Below, piece by piece: positions 37,601-49,600 of a stretch of 64,000 nt of DNA. Numbering within the stretch: the stretch's first letter is position 1; each line of letters opens with the position of its first letter. The notes below the pieces were generated by a model that worked only from the letters and a program-made list of their open reading frames with translations, was not told where the DNA came from and ran no database searches. The stretch spans positions 188,001 through 252,000 of the forward strand of contig NC_079876.1 of the NCBI RefSeq assembly GCF_029227915.1, given 5' to 3'. The stretch comes from Hydractinia symbiolongicarpus (lineage: Eukaryota; Cnidaria; Hydrozoa; Anthoathecata; Hydractiniidae). Both the position numbers and the translations under genes were made by a program.

Positions 37601-39790
37601 TTGTATACATTCGACTATACGGGCCAAGCCCGGGATTTACGGGAAATCGCGGGTTTTCGTTTGCCGGCGATTAAACTTCTTTTATTCAGCGTCTCATCAA
37701 AAAATGAAAACAATTTTAAAAACTACAAGTCTCATGGGCTTTAGTGGTGAAATAATAATTTAAAAAATCGATTGGGAAGTTAGTTTACTCCCTGGGTACT
37801 TTCTTTGTATACTTTTGACTATACGGGCCGTGTCCGGGATTTACGGGAAATCGCAGGTTTTCGTTTGCCGGCGATTAAACTTCTTTTATTCAACGTCTCA
37901 TCAAAAATGAAAACATTTTTAAAAACTACAATTCTCATGCGTTTTAGTGGTGAAAAAATAAATTAAAAAATCGTTCGGAAAATGAGTTTACTCCCTGGGT
38001 ACTACCTTTGTATACTTTTGACTATACGGGCCAAGCCCGGGATTTACGGGAAATCGCGGGTTTTCGTTTGCCGGCGATTAAACCACTTTCATTAAGCGTC
38101 TCATCAAAAATGAAAACATTTTTAATAACTACAAGTCTCATGGGCTTTAGTGGTGAAATAATAATTTAAAAAATCGTTTGGGAAATGAGTTTACTTCCTG
38201 GGTACTTTCTTTTTATACTTTTGAGTATACGGGCCGAGTCCGGGATTTACGGGAAATCGCAGGTTTTCGTTTGCCGGCGATTAAACTTCTTTTATTCAGC
38301 GTCTCATCAAAAATGAAAACATTTTTGAAAACTACAAGTCTCATGCGTTTTAGTGGTGAAAAAATAATTTTAAAATTCGTTCGGGAAATGTGTTTACTCA
38401 CTGGGTACTTTCCTTGTATACTTTTGACTATACGGACCGAGTCCGGGATTTACGGGAAATCGCGGGTTTTCCTTTGCCGGCGATTAAACATCTTTTATTC
38501 AGCGTCTCATTAAAAATGAAAACATTTTTGAAAACTACAAGTCTCATGCGTTTTAGTGGTGAAAAAATAATTTAAAAAATCGTTCGGGAAATGAGTTTAC
38601 TCCCTGGGTACTTTCTTTGTATACTTTTGACTATACGGGCCAAGCCGGGATTTACGGGAAATGGCGGGTTTTTGTTTGCCGGCGATTAAACTTCTTTTAT
38701 TCAGCGTCTCATCAAAAATGAAAACATTTTTGAAAACTACAAGTCTCATGCGTTTTAGTGGTGAAAAAGTAATATAAAAAATCGTTCGGGAAATGAGTTT
38801 ACTCCCTGGGTACTTTCTTTGTATACTTTTGACTATACGGGCCGAGTCCGGGATTTACGGGAAATCGCGGGTTTTCGTTTGCCGGCGATCAAACTTCTTT
38901 TATTCAGCGTCTCATCAAAAATGAAAACATTTTTAAAAACTACAGGTCTCATGGGCTTTAGTGGTGAAATAATAATTTAAAAAATCGTTTGGGAAATTAG
39001 TTTACTCCCTGGGTACTTTCTTTGTATACTTTTGACTATACGGGCCGAGTCCGGGATTTACCGGAAATCGCAGGTTTTCGTTTGCCGGCATATTAAACTT
39101 CTTTTATTCAGCGTCTCATCAAAAATGAAAACATTTTTGAAAACTACAATTCTCATGCGTTTTAGTGGTAAAAAAATAAATTAAAAAATCGTTCGGGAAA
39201 TGAGTTTACTCCCTGGGTACTACCTTTGTATACTTTTGACTATACGGGCCAAGCCCGGGATTTACGGGAAATCGCGGGTTTTCGTTTGCCGGCGATTAAA
39301 CTTCTTTTATTCAGCGTCTCATCAGAAATAAAAACATTTTTGAAAACTACAATTCTCATGTGTTTTAGTGGGGAAAAAATAATTTAAAAAATCGTTCTGG
39401 AAATGAGTTTACTCACAGGGTACTTTCTTTGTATACATTCGACTATACGGGCCAAGAGCGGGATTTACGCGAAATCGCGGGTTTTCGTTTGCCGGCGATT
39501 AAACCTCTTTCATTAAGCGTCTCATCAAAAATGAAAACATTTTTGAAAACTACAAGTCTCATGCGTTTTAGTGGTGATAAAAAAAAAATCGTTCGGGAAA
39601 TGAGTGTACTCCCTGGGTACTTTCTTTGTATACAGTCGACTATACGGGCCAAGCCTGGGATTTACGGGAAATCGAGGGATTTTGTTTGCCGGCGATTAAA
39701 CCTCTTTTATTAAGCGCCTCAACAAAAATGAAAACATTTTTGAATACTGCAAGTCTCATGCGTTTTAGTAGTGGAAAGAAAATTTAAAAA
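34126..39790. repeat. HOR II, units of 11, 7 and ~10 monomers
   Basis: The anchor 'gattgggaagttag' at about 34127, 36354 and 37770 delimits units of 2227 and 1416 bp, and a third that continues to about 39790. The 11-monomer order is 'gattggg', 'actacc' with 'ccactttc', 'ttcctggg' with 'gagtatacgg', 'atgtgtttactcact', 'gtaatataaaa', 'ggcgatcaaac', 'gggaaattag', a second 'actacc', 'tcgttctgg' with 'gccaagagcggg', poly-A with 'gagtgtactcc', and 'ttttgg' with 'actcacaggg'. The 7-monomer unit has lost four of these, with a hybrid monomer at about 36560-36665. The third unit matches the first at an offset of about 3643 bp. Confidence 0.88.
35932..35962. repeat. Poly-A monomer variant (A10 replaces 'aaaaataatttaaaaaa')
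   Basis: Here the AT-rich end of the monomer is replaced by 'gtgat' plus ten A, shortening it by about 6 bp. The same lesion recurs near 37348, 39576, 41804 and 44812, always followed by 'gagtgtactcc' and 'atacagtcgac', so all five copies descend from one event. The last copy has eleven A. It is a useful lineage tag for HOR II and its insertions into HOR III. Confidence 0.88.
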
Positions 39791-42700
39791 ATCGTTTTGG
39801 AAATGAGTTTACTCCATGGGTACTTTCTTTGTATACTTTTGACTATACGGGCCGAGTCCGGGATTTACGGGAAGTCGCGCGTTTTCGTTTGCCGGCAATT
39901 AAACTTCTTTTATTCAGCGTCTCATCAAAAATGAAAACATTTTTAAAAACTAAAAGTCTCATGGGCTTTAGTGGTGAAATAATAATTTGAAAAATCGTTC
40001 GGGAAATGAGTTTACACCCCGGGTACTTTCTTTTTATACTTTTGACTATACGGGCCGAGTCCGGGATTTACGGGAAATCGCAGGTTTTCGTTTGCCGGCG
40101 ATTAAACTTCTACTGTTCAGCGTCTCATCAAAAATGAAAACATTTTTGAAAACTACAAGTCTCATGCGTTTTAGTGGTGAAAAATTAATTTAAAAAATCG
40201 TTCAGGAAATCAGTTTACTCCCTGGGTACTTTCTTTGTATACTTTTGACTATACGGGCCGAGTTTGGAATTTACGGGAAGTCGCGGGTTTTCGTTTGCTG
40301 GCGATTAAACTTCTTTTATTCAGCGTCTCATCAAAAATGAAAACATTTTTAAAAACTACAAGTCTCATGGGCTTTAGTGGTGAAATAATAATTTAAAAAA
40401 TCGTTCGGGAAATGAGTTTACACCCTGGCTACTTTCTTTGTATACTTTTGACTATACGGGCCGAGTCCAGGATTTACGGGAAATCGCAGGTTTTCGTTTG
40501 CCGGCGATTAAAGTTCTTTTATTCAGCGTCTCATCAAAAATAAAAACATTTTTGAAAACTACAAGTCTCATGCGTTTTAGTGGTGAAAAAATAATTTAAA
40601 AAATCGTTCGGGAAATGAGTTTACTCCCTGGGTACTTTCTTTGTATACTTTTGACTATGCGGGCCGAGTCCGGGATTTACGGGAAATCGCGGGTTTTCGT
40701 TTGCCGGCGATTAAACCACTTTCATTAAGCGTCTCATCAAAAATGAAAACATTTCTGAAAACTACAAGTCTCATGCGTTTTAGTGGTGAAAAAATAATTT
40801 AAAAATTTGTTCGGGAAATGAGTTTACTCACAGGGTACTTTCCTTGTATACTTTTAACTATACGGGCCGAGTCCGGGATTTACGGGAAATCACAGGTTTT
40901 CGTTTGCCGGCGATTAAACTTCTTTTATTCAGCGTCTCATCAAAAATGAAAACATTTTTAAAAACTACAAGTCTCATGGGCTTTAGTGGTGAAATAATAA
41001 TTTAAAAAATCGTTTGGGAAATGAGTTTACTCCCTGGGTACTTTCTTTGTATACTTTTGACTATAAGGGCCGATTCCGGGATTTACGGGAAATCGCAGGT
41101 TTTCGTTTGCCGGCGATTAAACTTCTTTTATTCAGCGTCTCATCAAAAATGAAAACATTTTTAAAAACTACAAGTCTCATGTGTTTTAGTGGTGAAAAAA
41201 TAATTTAAAAAATCGTTCGGGAAATGCGTTTACACACTGGGTACTTTATTTGTATACTTTTGCCTATACGGGTTGAGTCCGGGATTTACGGGAAATCGCA
41301 GGTTTTCGTTTGCCGGCGATTAAACTTCTTATATTCAGCGTCTCATCAAAAATGAAAACATATCTGAAAACTACAAGTCTTATGCGTTTTAGTGGTGAAA
41401 AAGTAATATAAAAAATCGTTCGGGAAATGAGTTTACTCACTGGGTACTTTCCTTGTATACTTTTAACTATACGGGCCGAGTCGGGGATTTACGGGAAATC
41501 GCAGGTTTTCGTTTGCCGGCGATTAAACTTCTTTTATTCAGCGTCTCATCAAAAATGAAAACATTTTTGAAAACTACAAGTCTCATGTGTTTTAGTGGTG
41601 AAAAAATAATTTAAAAAATCGTTCGGGAAATGCGTTTACACACTGGGTACTTTCTTTGTATACATTCGACTATACGGGCCAAGAGCGGGATTTACGCGAA
41701 ATCGCGGGTTTTCGTTTGCCGGCGATTAAACCTCTTTCATTAAGCGTCTCATCAAAAATGAAAACATTTTTGAAAACTACAAGTCTCATGCGTTTTAGTG
41801 GTGATAAAAAAAAAATCGTTCGGGAAATGAGTGTACTCCCTGGGTACTTTCTTTGTATACAGTCGACTATACGGGCCAAGCCTGGGATTTACGGGAAATC
41901 GAGGGATTTTGTTTGCCGGCGATTAAACCTCTTTTATTAAGCGCCTCAACAAAAATGAAAACATTTTTGAATACTGCAAGTCTCATGCGTTTTAGTAGTG
42001 GAAAGAAAATTTAAAAAATCGTTTTGGAAATGAGTTTACTCCATGGGTACTTTCTTTGTATACTTTTGACTATACGGGCCGAGTCCGGGATTTACGGGAA
42101 GTCGCGCGTTTTCGTTTGCCGGCAATTAAACTTCTTTTATTCAGCGTCTCATCAAAAGTGAAAACATTTTTAAAAACTAAAAGTCTCATGGGCTTTAGTG
42201 GTGAAATAATAATTTGAAAAATCGTTCGGGAAATGAGTTTACACCCCGGGTACTTTCTTTTTATACTTTTGACTATACGGGCCGAGTCCGGGATTTACGG
42301 GAAATCGCAGGTTTTCGTTTGCCGGCGATTAAACTTCTACTGTTCAGCGTCTCATCAAAAATGAAAACATTTTTGAAAACTACAAGTCTCATGCGTTTTA
42401 GTGGTGAAAAATTAATTTAAAAAATCGTTCAGGAAATCAGTTTACTCCCTGGGTACTTTCTTTGTATACTTTTGACTATACGGGCCGAGTTTGGAATTTA
42501 CGGGAAGTCGCGGGTTTTCGTTTGCTGGCGATTAAACTTCTTTTATTCAGCGTCTCATCAAAAATGAAAACATTTTTAAAAACTACAAGTCTCATGGGCT
42601 TTAGTGGTGAAATAATAATTTAAAAAATCGTTCGGGAAATGAGTTTACACCCTGGCTACTTTCTTTGTATACTTTTGACTATACGGGCCGAGTCCAGGAT

Positions 42701-45240
42701 TTACGGGAAATCGCAGGTTTTCGTTTGCCGGCGATTAAAGTTCTTTTATTCAGCGTCTCATCAAAAATAAAAACATTTTTGAAAACTACAAGTCTCATGC
42801 GTTTTAGTGGTGAAAAAATAATTTAAAAAATCGTTCGGGAAATGAGTTTACTCCCTGGGTACTTTCTTTGTATACTTTTGACTATGCGGGCCGAGTCCGG
42901 GATTTACGGGAAATCGCGGGTTTTCGTTTGCCGGCGATTAAACCACTTTCATTAAGCGTCTCATCAAAAATGAAAACATTTCTGAAAACTACAAGTCTCA
43001 TGCGTTTTAGTGGTGAAAAAATAATTTAAAAATTTGTTCGGGAAATGAGTTTACTCACAGGGTACTTTCCTTGTATACTTTTAACTATACGGGCCGAGTC
43101 CGGGATTTACGGGAAATCACAGGTTTTCGTTTGCCGGCGATTAAACTTCTTTTATTCAGCGTCTCATCAAAAATGAAAACATTTTTAAAAACTACAAGTC
43201 TCATGGGCTTTAGTGGTGAAATAATAATTTAAAAAATCGTTTGGGAAATGAGTTTACTCCCTGGGTACTTTCTTTGTATACTTTTGACTATAAGGGCCGA
43301 GTCCGGGATTTACGGGAAATCGCAGGTTTTCGTTTGCCGGCGATTAAACTTCTTTTATTCAGCGTCTCATCAAAAATGAAAACATTTTTAAAAACTACAA
43401 GTCTCATGTGTTTTAGTGGTGAAAAAATAATTTAAAAAATCGTTCGGGAAATGCGTTTACACACTGGGTACTTTATTTGTATACTTTTGCCTATACGGGT
43501 TGAGTCCGGGATTTACGGGAAATCGCAGGTTTTCGTTTGCCGGCGATTAAACTTCTTATATTCAGCGTCTCATCAAAAATGAAAACATATCTGAAAACTA
43601 CAAGTCTTATGCGTTTTAGTGGTGAAAAAGTAATCTGGGTACTTTCCTTGTATACTTTTAACTATACGGGCCGAGTCGGGGATTTACGGGAAATCGCAGG
43701 TTTTCGTTTGCCGGCGATTAAACTTCTTTTATTCAGCGTCTCATCAAAAATGAAAACATTTTTGAAAACTACAAGTCTCATGTGTTTTAGTGGTGAAAAA
43801 ATAATTTAAAAAATCGTTCGGGAAATGCGTTTACACACTGGGTACTTTCTTTGTATACTTTTGCCTATACGGGCCGAGTCCGGGATTTACGGGAAATCGC
43901 AGGTTTTCGTTTGCCGGCGATTAAACTTCTTATATTCAGCATCTCATCAAAAATGAAAACATTCTTGAAAACTACAAGTCTCATGCGTTTTAGTGGTGAA
44001 AAAGTAATATAAAAAATCGTTCGGGAAATGAGTTTACTCCCTGGGTACTTTCTTTGTATACTTTTGACTATACGGGCCGAGTCCGGGATTTACGGGAAAT
44101 CGCGGGTTTTCGTTTGCCGGCGATCAAACTTCTTTTATTCAGCGTCTCATCAAAAATGAAAACATTTTTAAAAACTACAGGTCTCATGGGCTTTAGTGGT
44201 GAAATAATAATTTAAAAAATCGTTTGGGAAATTAGTTTACTCCCTGGGTACTTTCTTTGTATACTTTTGACTATACGGGCCGAGTCCGGGATTTACCGGA
44301 AATCGCAGGTTTTCGTTTGCCGGCGATTAAACTTCTTTTATTCAGCGTCTCATCAAAAATGAAAACATTTTTGAAAACTACAATTCTCATGCGTTTTAGT
44401 GGTGAAAAAATAAATTAAAAAATCGTTCGGGAAATGAGTTTACTCCCTGGGTACTACCTTTGTATACTTTTGACTATACGGGCCAAGCCCGGGATTTACG
44501 GGAAATCGCGGGTTTTCGTTTGCCGGCGATTAAACTTCTTTTATTCAGCGTCTCATCAGAAATAAAAACATTTTTGAAAACTACAATTCTCATGTGTTTT
44601 AGTGGGGAAAAAATAATTTAAAAAATCGTTCTGGAAATGAGTTTACTCACAGGGTACTTTCTTTGTATACATTCGACTATACGGGCCAAGAGCGGGATTT
44701 ACGCGAAATCGCGGGTTTTCGTTTGCCGGCGATTAAACCTCTTTCATTAAGCGTCTCATCAAAAATGAAAACATTTTTGAAAACTACAAGTCTCATGCGT
44801 TTTAGTGGTGATAAAAAAAAAAATCGTTCGGGAAATGAGTGTACTCCCTGGGTACTTTCTTTGTATACAGTCGACTATACGGGCCAAGCCTGGGATTTAC
44901 GGGAAATCGCGGGATTTTGTTTGCCGGCGATTAAACCTCTTTTATTAAGCGCCTCAACAAAAATGAAAACATTTTTGAATACTGCAAGTCTCATGCGTTT
45001 TAGTAGTGGAAAGAAAATTTAAAAAATCGTTTTGGAAATGAGTTTACTCACAGGGTACTTTCTTTGTATACATTCGACTATACGGGCCAAGCCCGGGATT
45101 TACGGGAAATCGCGGGTTTTCGTTTGCCGGCGATTAAACCTCTTTTATTAAGCGTCTCAACAAAAATGAAAACATTTTTGAAAACTGCAAGTCTCATGCG
45201 TTTTAGTGGTGGAAAGAAAATTTAAAAAATCGTTTTGGAA
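39790..45240. repeat. HOR III, units of 11 and 16 monomers
   Basis: The anchor 'tttacaccccgggtac' at about 40010, 42237 and 45449 gives units of 2227 and 3211 bp. The order begins 'actccatggg' with 'gtcgcgcgttttcg', 'caccccggg' with 'cttctactgttcag', 'caggaaatcag' with 'gagtttggaattt', 'caccctggctac', 'gactatgcgggcc', 'tttgttcggg', 'ctataagggcc', 'gcgtttacacac' with 'tactttatttg', then 'taactatacgg'. In unit 1 the next monomer switches to the HOR-II poly-A lineage. In unit 2 five further monomers resembling HOR II (about 43830-44850) come first. Unit 2 also has a 32 bp deletion at 43634. Confidence 0.85.
43451..43824. repeat. Monomer pair with a 32 bp internal deletion
   Basis: Two monomers span 374 bp instead of 406 bp. 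At 43634/43635 'gaaaaagtaat' joins directly to 'ctgggtactttcc', removing the end of one monomer and the first bases of the next, including the 'gggaaatgag' anchor. Sister copies at about 41400 and 46850 are intact. The join shows little or no microhomology and is not a multiple of the repeat length, unlike almost every other rearrangement here. It creates a 90-codon open frame by joining two copies, which I regard as accidental. Confidence 0.9.
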
Positions 45241-46660
45241 ATGAGTTTACTCCATGGGTACTTTCTTTGTATACTTTTGACTATACGGGCCGAGTCCGGG
45301 ATTTACGGGAAGTCGCGCGTTTTCGTTTGCCGGCAATTAAACTTCTTTTATTCAGCGTCTCATCAAAAATGCAAACATTTTTAAAAACTAAAAGTCTCAT
45401 GGGCTTTAGTGGTGAAATAATAATTTGAAAAATCGTTCGGGAAATGAGTTTACACCCCGGGTACTTTCCTTTTATACTTTTGACTATACGGGCCGAGTCC
45501 GAGATTTACGGGAAATCGCAGGTTTTCGTTTGCCGGCGATTAAACTTCTACTGTTCAGCGTCTCATCAAAAATGAAAACATTTTTGAAAACTACAAGTCT
45601 CATGCGTTTTAGTGGTGAAAAATTAATTTAAAAAATCGTTCAGGAAATCAGTTTACTCCCTGGGTACTTTCTTTGTATACTTTTGACTATACGGGCCGAG
45701 TTTGGAATTTACGGGAAGTCGCGGGTTTTCGTTTGGTGGCGATTAAACTTCTTTTATTCAGCGTCTCATCAAAAATGAAAACATTTTTAAAAACTACAAG
45801 TCTCATGGGCTTTAGTGGTGAAATAATAATTTAAAAAATCGTTCGGGAAATGAGTTTACACCCTGGGTACTTTCTTTGTATACTTTTGACTATACGGGCC
45901 GAGTCCAGGATTTACGGGAAATCGCAGGTTTTCGTTTGCCGGCGATTAAAGTTCTTTTATTCAGCGTCTCATCAAAAATAAAAACATTTTTGAAAACTAC
46001 AAGTCTCATGCGTTTTAGTGGTGAAAAAATAATTTAAAAAATCGTTCGGGAAATGAGTTTACTCCCTGGGTACTTTCTTTGTATACTTTTGACTATGCGG
46101 GCCGAGTCCGGGATTTACGGGAAATCGCGGGTTTTCGTTTGCCGGCGATTAAACCACTTTCATTAAGCGTCTCATCAAAAATGAAAACATTTCTGAAAAC
46201 TACAAGTCTCATGCGTTTTAGTGGTGAAAAAATAATTTAAAAATTTGTTCGGGAAATGAGTTTACTCACAGGGTACTTTCCTTGTATACTTTTAACTATA
46301 CGAGCCGAGTCCGGGATTTACGGAAAATCACAGGTTTTCGTTTGCCGGCGATTAAACTTCTTTTATTCAGCGTCTCATCAAAAATGAAAACATTTTTAAA
46401 AACTACAAGTCTCATGGGCTTTAGTGGTGAAATAATAATTTAAAAAATCGTTTGGGAAATGAGTTTACTCCCTGGGTACTTTCTTTGTATACTTTTGACT
46501 ATAAGGGCCGAGTCCGGGATTTACGGGAAATCGCAGGTTTTCGTTTGCCGGCGATTAAACTTCTTTTATTCAGCGTCTCATCAAAAATGAAAACATTTTT
46601 GAAAACTACAAGTCTCATGTGTTTTAGTGGTGAAAAAATAATTTAAAAAATCGTTCGGGA
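45240..46660. repeat. Third copy of HOR III, leading into HOR IV
   Basis: Seven monomers repeat the HOR III order from 'actccatggg' to the 'ctataagggcc' monomer, 3211 bp after unit 2. Private differences include 'aaaatgcaaacattt' (45366), 'tttccttttatac' (45466), 'gtccgagattt' (45497), 'cgtttggtggcg' (45730) and 'tacgagccgag'. From about 46662 the order turns into HOR IV, which reuses several of these monomer types. Confidence 0.8.
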
Positions 46661-49600
46661 AATGCGTTTACACACTGGGTACTTTATTTGTATACTTTTG
46701 CCTATACGGGTTGAGTCCGGGATTTACGGGAAATCGCAGGTTTTCGTTTGCCGGCGATTAAACTTCTTATATTCAGCGTCTCATCAAAAATGAAAACATA
46801 TCTGAAAACTACAAGTCTTATGCGTTTTAGTGGTGAAAAAGTAATATAAAAAATCGTTCGGGAAATGAGTTTACTCACTGGGTACTTTCCTTGTATACTT
46901 TTAACTATACGGGCCGAGTCCGGGATTTACGGGAAATCGCAGGTTTTCGTTTGCCGGCGATTAAACTTCTTTTATTCAGCGTCTCATCAAAAATGAAAAC
47001 ATTTTTGAAAAGTACAAGTCTCATGTGTTTTAGTGGTGAAAAAATAATTTAAAAAATCGTTCGGGAAATGCGTTTACACACTGGGTACTTTCTTTGTATA
47101 CTTTTGCCTATACGGGCCGAGTCCGGGATTTACGGGAAATCGCAGGTTTTCGTTTGCCGGCGATTAAACTTCTTATATTCAGCATCTCATCAAAAATGAA
47201 AACATATCTGAAAACTACAAGTCTCATGCGTTTTAGTGTTGAAAAAGTAATATAAAAAATCGTTCGGGAAATGAGTTTACTCACTGGGTACTTTCCTTGT
47301 ATGCTTTTAACTATACGGGCCGAGTCCGGGATTTACGGGAAATCGCAGGTTTTCGTTTGCCGGCGATTAAACTTCTTTTATTCAGCGTCTCATCAAAAAT
47401 GAAAACATTTTTAAAAACTACAAGTCTCATGGGCTTTAGTGGTGAAATAATAATTTAAAAAATCGTTCGGGAAATGAGTTTACTCCCTGCGTACTTTCTT
47501 TGTATACTTTTGACTATACGGGCCGAGTCCAGGATTTACGGGAAATCGCAGGTTTTCGTTTGCCGGCGATTAAACTTCTTTTATTCAGCGTCTCATCAAA
47601 AATAAAAACATTTTTGAAAACTACAAGTCTCATGCGTTTTAGTGGTGAAAAAATAATTTAAAAAATCGTTCGGGAAATGAGTTTACTCCCTGGGTACTTT
47701 CTTTGTATACTTTTGACTATGCGGGCCGAGTCCGGGATTTACGGGAAATCGCGGGTTTTCGTTGGCCGGCGATTAAACCACTTTCATTAAGCGTCTCATC
47801 AAAAATGAAAACATTTCTGAAAACTACAAGTCTCATGCGTTTTAGTGGTGAAATAATAATTTAAAAAATCGTTTGGGAAATGAGTTTACTCCCTGGGTAC
47901 TTTTCTTTGTATACTTTTGAGTATACGGGCCGAGTCCGGGATTTACGGGAAATCGCAGGTTTTCGTTTGCCGGCGATTAAACTTCTTTTATTCAGCGTCT
48001 CATCAAAAATAAAAACATTTTTGAAAACTACAAGTCTCATGCGTTTTAGTGGTGAAAAAATAATTTAAAAAATCGTTCGGGAAATGAGTTTACTCCCTGG
48101 GTACTTTCTTTGTATACTTTTGACTATGCGGGCCGAGTCCGGGATTTACGGGAAATCGCGGGTTTTCGTTTGCCGGCGATTAAACCACTTTCATTAAGCG
48201 TCTCATCAAAAATGAAAACATTTCTGAAAACTACAAGTCTCATGCGTTTTAGTGGTGAAAAAATAATTTAAAAATTCGTTCGGGAAATGAGTTTACTCAC
48301 AGGGTACTTTCCTTGTATACTTTTAACTATACGGGCCGAGTCCGGGATTTACGGGAAATCACAGGTTTTCGTTTGCCGGCGATTAAACTTCTTTTATTCA
48401 GCGTCTCATCAAAAATGAAAACATTTTTAAAAACTACAAGTCTCATGGGCTTTAGTGGTGAAATAATAATTTAAAAAATCGTTTGGGAAATGAGTTTACT
48501 CCCTGGGTACTTTCTTTGTATACTTTTGACTATAAGGGCCGAGTCCGGGATTTACGGGAAATCGCAGGTTTTCGTTTGCCGGCAATTAAACTTCTTTTAT
48601 TCAGCGTCTCATCAAAAATGAAAACATTTTTGAAAACTACAAGTCTCATGTGTTTTAGTGGTGAAAAAATAATTTAAAAAATCGTTCGGGAAATGCGTTT
48701 ACACACTGGGTACTTTATTTGTATACTTTTGCCTATACGGGCCGAGTCCAGGATTTACGGGAAATCGCAGGTTTTCGTTTGCCGGCGATTAAACTTCTTA
48801 TATTCAGCGTCTCATCAAAAATGAAAACATATCTGAAAACTACAAGTCTTATGCGTTTTAGTGGTGAAAAAGTAATATAAAAAATCGTTCGGGAAATGAG
48901 TTTACTCACTGGGTACTTTCCTTGTATACTTTTAACTATACGGGCCGAGTCCGGGATTTACGGGAAATCGCAGGTTTTCGTTTGCCGGCGATTAAACTTC
49001 TTTTATTCAGCGTCTCATCAAAAATGAAAACATTTTTGAAAACTACAAGTCTCATGTGTTTTAGTGGTGAAAAAATAATTTAAAAAATCGTTCGGGAAAT
49101 GCGTTTACACACTGGGTACTTTCTTTGTATACTTTTGCCTATACGGGCCGAGTCCGGGATTTACGGGAAATCGCAGGTTTTCGTTTGCCGGCGATTAAAC
49201 TTCTTATATTCAGCATCTCATCAAAAATGAAAACATATCTGAAAACTACAAGTCTCATGCGTTTTAGTGGTGAAAAAGTAATATAAAAAATCGTTCGGGA
49301 AATGAGTTTACTCACTGGGTACTTTCCTTGTATGCTTTTAACTATACGGGCCGAGTCCGGGATTTACGGGAAATCGCAGGTTTTCGTTTGCCGGCGATTA
49401 AACTTCTTTTATTCAGCGTCTCATCAAAAATGAAAACATTTTTAAAAACTACAAGTCTCATGGGCTTTAGTGGTGAAATAATAATTTAAAAAATCGTTCG
49501 GGAAATGAGTTTACTCCCTGCGTACTTTCTTTGTATACTTTTGACTATACGGGCCGAGTCCAGGATTTACGGGAAATCGCAGGTTTTCGTTTGCCGGCGA

